31,856 nt of DNA, from assembly GCA_002319925.1 (NCBI GenBank), contig DCFP01000005.1:43183-75038 (forward strand). The letters run 5' to 3'. The notes beneath the pieces were generated by a model, which did no database searches, was not told the origin of the DNA, and was given only the letters and a program-made list of their open reading frames with translations. Within the stretch, counting starts at the first letter, position 1. Each line of letters starts with the position of its first letter. Both the position numbers and the translations under genes were made by a program. Below, piece by piece: positions 7,727 to 15,119 of the stretch. The stretch comes from Holophagaceae bacterium UBA1801. Its GTDB lineage: Bacteria; Acidobacteriota; Holophagae; Holophagales; Holophagaceae.

Positions 7727-8217
7727 AAACGCGAGACCCGCTCACCCTGCCTGAATCCTTGCTCGCCCAGCTGAAGGAGGGCGCTTTCCTGACCGTGAAG
7801 GCTGGCGATGCCCTCAACACCATGACCATCGGCTGGGGGCTGATCGGCATCCTCTGGCAGAAGCCCGTGTTCATGGTGCCCGTGCGGACCTCCCGGCACA
7901 CGCACTCCCTCATCGAGAAGGCCAAGGACTTCACCGTGACCGCGCCCTCCGGCGACATGCAGGCGGCGCTCAATTTCTGTGGAACCCGTTCCGGGCGCGA
8001 TCTGGACAAAATCAAAGCCTGCGATTTGAAAACCCAGCCAGGCCAAGACACGGTCTCGCCCATTCTCGATATGCCAGGTCTTCACCTGGAATGCCGGATC
8101 CTCTACAAGACGCCCATGGATCCGGCCCACATGGATGCGAGCCTGCAGTCCATGTATCCCGCCAAGGACTACCACATCCTGTATTTCGGCGAGATCCTGA
8201 GCTGCTACGAGCAGTAG
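7723..8217 (+). CDS. Flavin reductase-like FMN-binding protein
   Basis: A 164-residue protein of the flavin reductase-like (split-barrel, FMN-binding) family. Visible family features are the early NTMTIGWGLIGILWQKPVF segment, equivalent to the 'MT..W....' FMN-contact strand, then VPVRTSRHTHSLIEKAKDFTV. The late YHILYFGEIL matches the 'H..f.GeV' end of the family. It probably transfers electrons with bound FMN, but the donor and acceptor are unknown. The ATG at 7723 overlaps the stop of the cyclophilin-like gene and has an AGGAGG-type site (ggaggaa), so the two genes form one unit. It ends four bases before the convergent menA. Confidence 0.85.
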   Translation: MKTRDPLTLPESLLAQLKEGAFLTVKAGDALNTMTIGWGLIGILWQKPVFMVPVRTSRHTHSLIEKAKDFTVTAPSGDMQAALNFCGTRSGRDLDKIKACDLKTQPGQDTVSPILDMPGLHLECRILYKTPMDPAHMDASLQSMYPAKDYHILYFGEILSCYEQ

Positions 8218-8221
8218 CGGT

Positions 8222-9094
8222 TCAGCGCAGCGCCAAGCCGATGCCCAGCAGGATCCCGTAAGCCAGCTCGAGCAGCCCCGTGTCCCGGAGCACCGGCAGC
8301 AGCGCCGTGCCCGTGTCGCCACGGCGCAACGCCCGGAGGGGCTGGAACGCCAGGGGCACGGCACCGAAAGCGAACGCGGCCCGCGGTTGTTCAAACAGCA
8401 ACGGAAGCAGCACGAGAAAAGCCGCAACGATTAATACGAAGTAGAGACGCCGCGTGCGAGCGTCGCCGATCCTGACCGCGAGAGTGCGCTTGCCGGACGC
8501 CGCATCGGTGGGAATATCCCGGAGGTTGTTAGCGACAAGGATGGCGCAGGCCAGCGCACCGGTGCCCAGAGCCGCGCCGGCGGCAGCCTCAGAGAGACGT
8601 CCTGCCTGCGTGTAGGTGGTCCCCAGCACCGCCACCAAGCCGAAGAAGATGAAAACGAAGACCTCGCCGAGGCCTGCATAACCGTACGGATGCTTGCCGC
8701 CCGTGTAGAACCATGCCGCCGCAATGCACGCCGCGCCCACGGCGAGCATCCACCAGGCGCCACATAACGCCACCAAAACGAGACCGGCGATGCCGGCGAT
8801 CGCGAAGGCTGTGAATGCAGCGAAACGCACAACCCGTGGTTCAGCGGCACCCGAGCCCGTGAGCCGGAAAGGGCCGACGCGATGGCTGTCCGTGCCGCGG
8901 ATGCCATCGGAGTAGTCGTTGGCGTAGTTGACACCCACCTGGAGCGCCAGCGCCACCACCACCGCCAAACCGGCGCGAAGGCCGTTGAAACCGTTCAGCG
9001 CGGCAGCCGCCCCCGTACCCGCCGCCACTGGCGCCAGCGCCGCAGGCAGCGTGCGCGGCCTGGCACCGGAAACCCACTCTGCGAGTGTGGCCAT
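8222..9094 (-). CDS. menA: 1,4-dihydroxy-2-naphthoate polyprenyltransferase
   Basis: Membrane-bound UbiA-superfamily enzyme that attaches the polyprenyl tail to 1,4-dihydroxy-2-naphthoate, giving demethylmenaquinone. The first aspartate-rich motif NDYSDGIRGTD is at residues 59-69, followed by the MenA-type VGPFRLTGSG. The second motif is in NNLRDIPTDAASGKRTLAV. The GGKHPYGYAGLGEVFVF segment is strongly MenA-like. About eight to nine hydrophobic spans and 290 residues fit the family. No other men genes are in the window, so menaquinone synthesis is encoded at several loci. The gene lies 41 bases downstream of a MerR regulator on the same strand and may be read through from it. The ribosome binding site (GGGAAAG) is ordinary. 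Confidence 0.93.
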   Translation of the reverse strand: MATLAEWVSGARPRTLPAALAPVAAGTGAAAALNGFNGLRAGLAVVVALALQVGVNYANDYSDGIRGTDSHRVGPFRLTGSGAAEPRVVRFAAFTAFAIAGIAGLVLVALCGAWWMLAVGAACIAAAWFYTGGKHPYGYAGLGEVFVFIFFGLVAVLGTTYTQAGRLSEAAAGAALGTGALACAILVANNLRDIPTDAASGKRTLAVRIGDARTRRLYFVLIVAAFLVLLPLLFEQPRAAFAFGAVPLAFQPLRALRRGDTGTALLPVLRDTGLLELAYGILLGIGLALR

Positions 9095-9135
9095 GTCTAT
9101 GCTTTCCCGGTTCGCTTACGGATTGTCATGGGATT

Positions 9136-9663
9136 TCAGCCTCTGGACCGGGAATGCTCGCGGATTCTGGTTGCTTCCTCGGAAGAAATTCCCAGTGACA
9201 TCAAGAAACTCAGATGCGCCTCCGGCGCTCGCGTTTCGAACTCGCGGTGCCAGGCGTCCATGGCGGCTTCGCTCATGCCGGCGTTCTGGAGCATCTCCAC
9301 CCATGCGGCCTTGTCGACCACGGTTGGTTTCCAGCCCTTCGCCTTCACGCTCAGCATGTCGGCCAGGAGGCGTTGTTTGGTCTGAAGGGCGCGGATCTCG
9401 GTGCCGAGGCTCTGCAGACGGCGCTGAAGGATCTCGGTGGTGTCATCGGATTCCAGGGCCAGCAGCTCGCGGATGTCGTCCATGGAGAGGCCCGCCTGGC
9501 GATACGTGCAGATGGATTCCAGGCGCGCGCGGTCCTTCTCCGAATAGAGGCGGTAGTTGGCCCGGGTGCGCACTGAGGGCGACAGCAGGCCGATGCGGTG
9601 GTAGTAGAGCAGGGTGCTGCGCGAGAGTCCGAAGAGTTGGCCAAGGGTGGAAATGCGATACAT
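9136..9663 (-). CDS. MerR family transcriptional regulator
   Basis: A 175-residue regulator. The N-terminal MerR winged helix is clear: MYRISTLGQLFGLSRSTLLYY, then RANYRLYSEKDRARLESI and the coiled dimerisation helix EILQRRLQSLGTEIRALQ. The C-terminal part (MDAWHREFETRAPEAHLSFLMSLG) resembles the uncharacterised effector region of other MerR proteins. No Cys metal site is present, so a metal role is unlikely. The ATG at 9663 is chosen over a GTG four codons earlier because of GGAGA six bases upstream. It sits between the DinB operon and menA on one strand. Its target is not evident, and control of its neighbours is only a guess. Confidence 0.88.
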   Translation of the reverse strand: MYRISTLGQLFGLSRSTLLYYHRIGLLSPSVRTRANYRLYSEKDRARLESICTYRQAGLSMDDIRELLALESDDTTEILQRRLQSLGTEIRALQTKQRLLADMLSVKAKGWKPTVVDKAAWVEMLQNAGMSEAAMDAWHREFETRAPEAHLSFLMSLGISSEEATRIREHSRSRG

Positions 9664-9735
9664 GCGGGTCTCCACGGAGTGCAGTCTGCGGTGTGAACCG
9701 ATGATCGGGTCAACGAAAGAGGGGTCTGAGTGGGA

Positions 9736-10227
9736 TCAGGCCGAAGGCTTCGGGCTGAACCGGGACTCCCGGAGAAACCGTTCGATCTGCCGCCGATGCC
9801 GCAGCACGTGGACGATAGCGTGCTCGAACATCTGTTCCAGGTTGAAGACCGGACCCCAACGGGACTGGATCTTGGCGGCTTCGATCACCTCGTCGGATAG
9901 CAGCCAGTGATTCTCGAAGGTTTCGGCAGTGCAAGCGATCATTGCGGCGAGGTGCTTCACCCCTTCGGCTGGAGTTTCAATCCGGAAGTCAGGCCGGTCG
10001 AAGGTCAAGCCCAGAACCGGTCGCATGTATCCGATGTAGATATACCCGGCTCGAACCACATGGCGGACCACCGTGCATATCGTGCGGCAATTTTCATCCG
10101 TCGTTTCATCATCCCGAAGGGCTTCGAAGGCCTCCTGCGTGAGTCCCTCCAGGAGCGCTGTCAGGTCCCGGAGGGCCCGTTCGTATTCGTCCATCATGGC
10201 GCCCAGGGCGCCGGCGCGCATGGTCAT
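9736..10227 (-). CDS. DinB family protein
   Basis: A 163-residue four-helix DinB/YfiT-type protein. His56 in VVRHVVRAGYIYIGYM and the HxxxH pair at 136 and 140 (EHAIVHVLRHRRQI) are placed as the metal-binding triad of the fold. Members are metal-dependent, often thiol-linked transferases or hydrolases; the substrate here is unknown. The start is the ATG at 10227 with AAGGAG six bases upstream. A much longer frame opening at 10557 is only the shadow of the neighbouring cupin gene. It is the last gene of a five-gene minus-strand operon (DUF2164, GNAT, GrpB fusion, cupin, DinB), ten bases after the cupin stop. Confidence 0.87.
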   Translation of the reverse strand: MTMRAGALGAMMDEYERALRDLTALLEGLTQEAFEALRDDETTDENCRTICTVVRHVVRAGYIYIGYMRPVLGLTFDRPDFRIETPAEGVKHLAAMIACTAETFENHWLLSDEVIEAAKIQSRWGPVFNLEQMFEHAIVHVLRHRRQIERFLRESRFSPKPSA

Positions 10228-10237
10228 GGTGGCTCCT

Positions 10238-10567
10238 TCAATCCACGATGAAGAGCTTGGCGCCGGCTGTGGTGAAGGAGCGGTGCGGCTCGGCGTTGTC
10301 GGCCACCTGGTAGCTGGTGCCGGGTGTGAGGACGAAGGTGCGGCCATCCTGCAGCTCCGTGTGCAGCTCGCCCTCCAGGCAAAGCAGGATGTGGCCTTTG
10401 GAGCACCAGTGATCGGCCTTGTAGCCGGGGCTGTAATCCACCATGCGGACACGGATGCCGCCGAACTGGCAGGTGCGCCAGGTGGCCATGCCCGTCTCGC
10501 CTTTGTGTTCCGTGGCGCTGATCTTCGACCAGTCGGTGGTGCCGAAGGGAATGTCACTCATCTGCAT
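10238..10567 (-). CDS. DHCW-motif cupin fold protein
   Basis: A 109-residue single-domain cupin. It begins with the family-typical DIPFGTTDWSKISATEHKG and contains RVRMVDYSPGYKADHWCSKG and ILLCLEGELHTEL, then the second cupin motif GTSYQVADNAEPHRSFT. Likely metal ligands are the His residues of ADHW and KGH and the Glu of the second strand. No enzymatic reaction is assigned to the family. The ATG at 10567 has a perfect GGAGGAGG site and matches the conserved N-terminus. An ATG at 10591 that overlaps the upstream stop would add eight unconserved residues. It is the fourth gene of the operon. Confidence 0.88.
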   Translation of the reverse strand: MQMSDIPFGTTDWSKISATEHKGETGMATWRTCQFGGIRVRMVDYSPGYKADHWCSKGHILLCLEGELHTELQDGRTFVLTPGTSYQVADNAEPHRSFTTAGAKLFIVD

Positions 10568-10590
10568 GGATTCCTCCTCCACGGGCAGCA

Positions 10591-11589
10591 TCAGGATGAT
10601 CGGGATTCCTGCAAAGGCAAGCCGCAGCCGTATCCATGCACCAGTGCCTTCTCGTTGATTTCCTGCACGAACGCGGTTTTTGCCTGGGTGTAGCCTTCGC
10701 GGTCACGCTGGTGGGACACGGCCAGCCGCTGTTTCAGCGCGGCATAACGCGCGGTGTCGTCGGGATGATCCCTCAGGTAGTCCCTGAACGCGAGGCCCTT
10801 CCAGAGACTATGACCGGCCGGGGCCAGATGCACATGGTGGGTGCGTTCGCCCATGACTGCCTTCCGCTTGAAGAAGACCATGTGCTCGCCGTACCACCAG
10901 TATTCCCAGGTCTCGCTGTCCAGGGCTGGTATCGCGTGCTGGCGGCCTTCGTTGAAGGAGGGAATCTGCACCAGGATGTCGATGATGGGCTTCGCGGGAA
11001 GGCCCGGAATGGCTGTACTTCCGTAGTGCTCGATCCGCAGCGCGATGTCCGCCCCCAGGCGGGATCGGAGCCATTCCGCCATGCGCTCGTATTCCGCTGG
11101 CCACGCAGGATCCGAGGGCAGGAGAAGAACGTCATCCTGGAATCCCTTTGCCGACGGATCCACGTGCACGTTTGCGAACATGGAAAAGCGCTGGAGACCC
11201 GGTGAGGCTGCACCCCACCAAAGCGGATTGCCCTGCGCCGCGAATTCGCCGGAGAACCGCGAAGGCACTTCATGGGAGGGCTCGCGCCAATTCCAGGTGA
11301 TCGCCTCGCGCCATGTCACGTCGAGACGGCCCTGATTCGATTGCCGGACGATCCAGGAATCAGCACCAAGTTCCCAGACGAGCAGCCCTTCAGGCACCGT
11401 ATCAAGGGATTCCACTTCGACACCCAGGAATCGCAAGTGCGCGCCAGCGATGTCCAGCGTCTCGAAGCCCACCATCCGCGCGTGAGCGCCGCGGAAACAT
11501 ACCTCCTTCGGCAGCCGGGCGAAGGCCGATATCAGCAGGCTGTAGTCCTCGGGCTCCGGATTGAGCTGTTGCAGGCCGACTAGGATCAT
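10591..11589 (-). CDS. GyrI-like domain fused to GrpB/UPF0157 domain
   Basis: A 332-residue two-domain protein. Residues ~154-320 are a GrpB (UPF0157) domain, a member of the nucleotidyltransferase superfamily, shown by HYGSTAIPGLPAKPIIDI (188-205) and the downstream YWWYGEHMVFFKRK and RTHHVHL segments. Residues 1-150 look like a GyrI-like/AraC-effector-binding domain: FLGVEVESLDTVPEGLLVWE resembles the 'GvEv...vPeGm' core of that fold, which binds small hydrophobic molecules or proteins. GrpB proteins are usually single-domain (~170-180 residues), so the fusion doubles the length. The ATG at 11589 overlaps the stop of the GNAT gene (ATGA), which indicates coupling. The substrate is unknown. 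Confidence 0.83.
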   Translation of the reverse strand: MILVGLQQLNPEPEDYSLLISAFARLPKEVCFRGAHARMVGFETLDIAGAHLRFLGVEVESLDTVPEGLLVWELGADSWIVRQSNQGRLDVTWREAITWNWREPSHEVPSRFSGEFAAQGNPLWWGAASPGLQRFSMFANVHVDPSAKGFQDDVLLLPSDPAWPAEYERMAEWLRSRLGADIALRIEHYGSTAIPGLPAKPIIDILVQIPSFNEGRQHAIPALDSETWEYWWYGEHMVFFKRKAVMGERTHHVHLAPAGHSLWKGLAFRDYLRDHPDDTARYAALKQRLAVSHQRDREGYTQAKTAFVQEINEKALVHGYGCGLPLQESRSS

Positions 11590-12107
11590 GCGCGCTTCTC
11601 CAGCAAGTACGAAGGATGCTGAAGCCCCGTGGGCGGGTAGAACTCGTCGTGGGTGTAGGTGAACCCGAGCCGCGTTAGGAGACCGCGAGAGGCCGTGTTG
11701 CCCGGGTTGTGTCCCGCGAAGAGGGCGGCGGCCTTCAGATCGTCGAAGGCGTGGGCCATGGCCCGCTGGCAGGCCTCCTGGGCCAGGCCCTGATGCCAGA
11801 AGGCTGGATGGAGGTGCACACCCAACTCCAGCGTGCCTTCCCGCTTTTCATAGGGCCGCAGGCCGCAGCATCCAGCGAAGGTGCAGGATGACAATTCGAA
11901 GATGGGCCAGTACTGGATGCCGAAGCGGCGTTGGGTCTCCATCTCCCGCTCCAGTCGCGCGGCCACTTCCTCCACGCTGAAGGCGCCCTTCGCATGGATG
12001 AACTTTGATACTTCTGGATTGCCCCAGAGGGACTGCGCCAGGGGCAGATCCGCGGCTTCCCAGGTGCGGAAGCCGAGACGCTGGGACTGCATAAAGAAGG
12101 CCGTCAT
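11586..12107 (-). CDS. GNAT family N-acetyltransferase (RimJ/RimL type)
   Basis: A 173-residue acetyltransferase that should transfer an acetyl group from acetyl-CoA to an amine, possibly a protein N-terminus or an antibiotic-like small molecule. Typical features are the opening QSQRLGFRTWEAADLPLAQSL, the ELGVHLHPAFWHQGLAQEA strand and pyrophosphate loop (Q/R-x-x-G-x-A type), and the GHNPGNTASRGLLTRLGF end motif. The ATG at 12107 has GAGGAGG six bases upstream, inside the stop region of the DUF2164 gene, and a GTG two codons earlier is less likely. Second gene of the operon, overlapping the GrpB fusion by four bases. Confidence 0.88.
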   Translation of the reverse strand: MTAFFMQSQRLGFRTWEAADLPLAQSLWGNPEVSKFIHAKGAFSVEEVAARLEREMETQRRFGIQYWPIFELSSCTFAGCCGLRPYEKREGTLELGVHLHPAFWHQGLAQEACQRAMAHAFDDLKAAALFAGHNPGNTASRGLLTRLGFTYTHDEFYPPTGLQHPSYLLEKRA

Positions 12108-12117
12108 GACCACCTCC

Positions 12118-12393
12118 TCAGCGCCGCTTCACCGACTTGCCCGAACCCTTCTTCCAGTACCCGAACTCCTGCGCATAGCATACGTTCTCGAGGTCCATGG
12201 CCCGGTCCTGGAAGTAGGTCTGGGCATCGGAGATGGCCTTGTTGTAGATGCTCGGCCCGATCTCCTCCAGGCAGAACTTGAGGAACAGCCCCGCCTTGAG
12301 CTCGCCGATGTCCTCGCTGAAGTTCTCGCCCACGTAGCGCTGGATCGACTGCGTGAGCTTCTGCTCGGTGTCTTTGGGAAGCTGGATGTTCAT
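12118..12393 (-). CDS. DUF2164 family small protein
   Basis: A 91-residue protein that matches DUF2164 along most of its length: IQLPKDTEQKLTQSIQRY, then ENFSEDIGELKAGLFLKF, then the diagnostic EEIGPSIYNKAISDAQTYF. The function is unknown; members are small and helical. The C-terminus ends in a basic tail (KKGSGKSVKRR). The start is the ATG at 12393, with a weak ribosome binding site. The much longer frame to 13236 is antisense to the phosphoesterase and is not real. It is the first gene of the five-gene operon and divergent from the metallophosphoesterase. Confidence 0.88.
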   Translation of the reverse strand: MNIQLPKDTEQKLTQSIQRYVGENFSEDIGELKAGLFLKFCLEEIGPSIYNKAISDAQTYFQDRAMDLENVCYAQEFGYWKKGSGKSVKRR

Positions 12394-12454
12394 GGAGTTT
12401 CCACGCAAATGTGAGGCATGGCCACAAAACGAGAGTCGTAGCGGCCGTTCCTGT

Positions 12455-12473
12455 ATGATCATTCCACGATCAT
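12455..12473. promoter_or_regulatory. Inverted repeat between divergent genes
   Basis: ATGATC-(7 bases)-GATCAT, a perfect 6-7-6 inverted repeat 20 bases before the phosphoesterase start and 60 bases before the DUF2164 start. It is a possible regulator site for one or both directions, without further support. Confidence 0.3.
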
Positions 12474-12492
12474 CCCATACCGTGTGATTTCC

Positions 12493-13653
12493 ATGGACCT
12501 GGAAGAGCTCTTCAAACCCATCCTGGACGAACTGCAGGCGGCCACGCCACGGACGCCTCAGGGCGCGGGTTCCATGGAATCCCACACGGTCAAGGTGCAG
12601 ACATTTCCCTTGGATGAAGCGGCCTCCGATCTGGTGTTGCAGGGTGTGGCGAAGAGCCTTCAACCGGGCGCATGGACAGAGATCCTGGTCTGGTCGGAGG
12701 TGGCCTTCCGCAAGAGCTTTCATGGGCACTGGGCCTTCGATGACTTCCGGAAACCCTCGGAACGGATCGTGCTCGTGCCGTCCAGCGAAGTACCCGCCGA
12801 GATGTGGTTCATCGGTGATCTCCATGGCGATCTCCTGGCCCTGGAAATGGCCTTCCAGCACATTGAGCGGAACGCCTCTGCAGCGATCCCACCGTGCATC
12901 ATTCTGCTGGGGGACCTCGTGGATGATGGACCCCACGGATTCGAGGTCTTCCTGCGGGTCCTGCGGGAACTGGCGGAGCGGCCGTGCCGCTTGGGTATCC
13001 TGGCGGGCAACCACGACGAGGCGCTGACGCAGCGGGATGGCGTCTTCACGAGCCAGGTGGATCCCTCGGATTTCGCCGAGTGGCTGAACCGGCACAGTGG
13101 GATGCCCCTGGTGCGGCGGGGCGGCAGGCTCTTCGCGGAACTCTTCGCCCAGGCACCGCGGGCCATCTTTCTGGACGAAGGTCTGTTCCTCTCCCACGGC
13201 GGTGTTCCGCACACGGATCTCCACGGCACGATCCACTCGCGCGCAGATTTGGAGCAGCCCGAATGTCTCCAGGACTTCAGCTGGGCTCGTGCTTCTTCAC
13301 GCCTGCCGGAGAAGCAACCTGACCGGAGCAGTCGCGGCCATCAGTTCGGACACCAGGATTTCGATGCCTTCTGCGCCCTCGCCCAGGAGCTGCTGCAGCG
13401 CCCCGTGAAGCATCTCCTGCGGGGCCATGATCACACGGAGGCGCGGTTCGATCTTCATGCGGGCTTCCAGGCCAATCAGCTCACGACGCTGAACACCATG
13501 GGGCATCGCCTGGATCGCGAGTTCGGCGGGCCCTACTCGCGCACCCCCTGCGTCGCTGTGAAGCGGAGAGAGCAGCCCCTGGAAATCCATAGGCTGGAAT
13601 TGGAAGAACGCTTCCTTGCATCTATCTATCCGGAACCAAACGTGCCGGAATGA
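12493..13653 (+). CDS. Metallophosphoesterase (PPP/calcineurin-like)
   Basis: A 386-residue predicted phosphatase with a complete two-metal site: GDLHG (108-112), GDLVD (140-144), GNHDE (172-176), SHGG (234-237) and GHDH (311-314). The spacing and the RGHDH ending resemble bacterial Ser/Thr or diadenosine-polyphosphate phosphatases of the PPP family. About 100 residues precede the catalytic domain. They contain no motif I know and could be a substrate-recognition region. There is no signal peptide, so it is cytoplasmic. The ATG at 12493 is preferred; an in-frame GTG lies three codons earlier, and neither has a clear ribosome binding site. The substrate cannot be told from sequence. Confidence 0.87.
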   Translation: MDLEELFKPILDELQAATPRTPQGAGSMESHTVKVQTFPLDEAASDLVLQGVAKSLQPGAWTEILVWSEVAFRKSFHGHWAFDDFRKPSERIVLVPSSEVPAEMWFIGDLHGDLLALEMAFQHIERNASAAIPPCIILLGDLVDDGPHGFEVFLRVLRELAERPCRLGILAGNHDEALTQRDGVFTSQVDPSDFAEWLNRHSGMPLVRRGGRLFAELFAQAPRAIFLDEGLFLSHGGVPHTDLHGTIHSRADLEQPECLQDFSWARASSRLPEKQPDRSSRGHQFGHQDFDAFCALAQELLQRPVKHLLRGHDHTEARFDLHAGFQANQLTTLNTMGHRLDREFGGPYSRTPCVAVKRREQPLEIHRLELEERFLASIYPEPNVPE

Positions 13654-13741
13654 TGACCTCGATAATCATCCGGGGATCGTGAGGCTTCGCTCGGACGGAT
13701 GGAATAATACGGATTCGCGTTCAAAAGAATAGATCACAGCT

Positions 13742-13780
13742 GAGACGCCAAGGCCGCTTCGCGCCTGCGCCAAGAAAAGA
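13742..13780. repeat. Degenerate cgccaag-type repeat
   Basis: The stretch contains gacgccaagg and, 17 bases on, gcgccaagaaaagaaaagac, the same words as the repeat at 1471-1536. It is too eroded to define arms. The surrounding 273-base gap (13654-13926) holds no gene I can support. Confidence 0.4.
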
Positions 13781-13826
13781 AAAGACACACATGATGTTGG
13801 ATTCCAAGAGACATTCGGGCGCTCAT

Positions 13827-13854
13827 CTCGGAATCGGCCTTGCCGATTGCCGAG
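13827..13854. terminator. Hairpin between convergent genes, no U-tract
   Basis: CTCGG-AATCGG pairs with CCGATT-g-CCGAG, giving an 11-bp stem with one bulged base around a five-base loop. It lies between the 3' ends of the phosphoesterase (plus) and threonine aldolase (minus), where a bidirectional stop is expected. The lack of a T-run on either side makes it a weak intrinsic terminator. Confidence 0.45.
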
Positions 13855-13926
13855 ACAAAATGACATCTGGAGGCTTGGCGGTGAAATGCTCTTTCTCGAT
13901 TATTGAATGCACCTTGGTATAAAGCC

Positions 13927-14982
13927 TCAAGCGCGCAGGAAACGCTCCAGGATGCTCACGAAACGCGTGATGTCCTCGGGCTGGGTGTCGAAGGCGCACA
14001 TCCAGCGGACGAGGCCCTGACGCTCATCCCAGGGCCAGAAGAAGGTTTCCTTCTGGAGCGGTTCCACGAGGTGCGCAGGGATCCTGGCGAAGACGGAGTT
14101 CGCTTGCACGGGGTAGAGGACCTCCACCTTCGGAAGTCCCCGCACGGCCTCCAGAAGGCGCTGGGCCACGGCATTGGCGCGCCGCCCGTTCTCGATCCAG
14201 AGGTCGTTCTCCAGCAGACCGAGGAACTGGGCGGACACGAAGCGCATCTTGGAAGCGAGCTGCATGCCGTGCTTCTGCCAGTAGGGGAAATCGTCGCCCA
14301 GCCCGGGCTTGAGGTAGACCACCGCCTCGCCGAAGATCATGCCCTGCTTCGTGCCACCGAAGCTGATGGCGTCAACGCCCGACTCCAGGATCATCTCCCG
14401 CAATCCGATGCCCAGGGAGGCTACGGCACAGCCGATCCGCGCGCCGTCCACGTGCACGCCGAGGCCGTGGGCCTTAGCCATGGAGACCAGGGTGCGCAGT
14501 TCCGCCAGGGAATAGACCGTTCCCAGCTCCGTGGGCTGGGTGATGGTGAGGGCCACCGGATGGGCGCCGTGCACGCCGTGGCCGCGGCCCAGGACCTCTT
14601 CCAGGGCCTCCGGGATGAGCTTGCCCTCCCGGCTGGGCACGTCCAGCAGGCGCATGCCCAGGAAGCGCTCCGGGGCGGTGCTTTCGTCGTTGATGAGGTG
14701 GGCCATGTCGGAACACACCACGGCCCCGTAGGGTTTGGCGAAGGCCATCAGGGCAGTGTTGTTGGCGGCGGTGCCGTTGAAGACAAAGCGGGCGTCCACA
14801 TCCTGGCCGAAGAGGGCCGAGAAGGCTTTCCGGGCCTGGGCCGTAAGTGGGTCGTCGCCGTAGGCCATGGCATGGCCGTGGTTGCAGGCCACGAGCCTCT
14901 CGAGGACCTGCGGATGCGCGCCCGCGAAGTTGTCACTGGCGAAGCCGCGGGGGAAGGTGTCTGGCGAGGAACCTGCAGTCAT
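13927..14982 (-). CDS. ltaE: Low-specificity L-threonine aldolase
   Basis: PLP enzyme that cleaves L-threonine or L-allo-threonine to glycine and acetaldehyde. In a 351-residue protein the key sites are visible: SDMAHL with His95 for ring stacking, GVHVDGARIG with Asp179 and Arg182, and the Schiff-base Lys212 in SFGGTKQG. The fold-type I beta-eliminating lyase pattern and length fit the LtaE family. A different member of the beta-eliminating lyase group is possible but less likely. The start at 14982 has GGGAG seven bases upstream. It is monocistronic, and the divergent neighbour is a diguanylate cyclase. Acetaldehyde is also a product of DeoC, encoded 1.5 kb away, but nothing ties the two genes together. 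Confidence 0.9.
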   Translation of the reverse strand: MTAGSSPDTFPRGFASDNFAGAHPQVLERLVACNHGHAMAYGDDPLTAQARKAFSALFGQDVDARFVFNGTAANNTALMAFAKPYGAVVCSDMAHLINDESTAPERFLGMRLLDVPSREGKLIPEALEEVLGRGHGVHGAHPVALTITQPTELGTVYSLAELRTLVSMAKAHGLGVHVDGARIGCAVASLGIGLREMILESGVDAISFGGTKQGMIFGEAVVYLKPGLGDDFPYWQKHGMQLASKMRFVSAQFLGLLENDLWIENGRRANAVAQRLLEAVRGLPKVEVLYPVQANSVFARIPAHLVEPLQKETFFWPWDERQGLVRWMCAFDTQPEDITRFVSILERFLRA

Positions 14983-15005
14983 GGCTGTCTCCCTGCTGTT
15001 AGTCT

Positions 15006-15036
15006 AAAAGCACAGGGACGTTCAGCCTGTGTTTTT
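15006..15036. promoter_or_regulatory. Inverted repeat in the ltaE / diguanylate cyclase spacer
   Basis: AAAAGCACAGG and CCTGTGTTTTT are inverted arms (10 of 11 matching) around nine bases. On either strand it would form a short GC stem ending in a T-run, so it looks like a terminator, yet it lies upstream of two divergent genes. It could be an attenuator, an operator or a dispersed hairpin related to 6224-6268. Confidence 0.4.
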
Positions 15037-15119
15037 CTGGGCGAAACTCGCCTGTGCGGTGTTCCAGGCCGAAAAGAACCCTTGGTGCCGACGGTGCCGA
15101 ACGACCCCATGGATGCCTT

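Noticed and set aside
13666..13866. 66-codon minus-strand frame in the 13654-13926 gap
   Set aside because: No ribosome binding site, no similarity that I recognise, and it runs through a degenerate repeat and hairpin.
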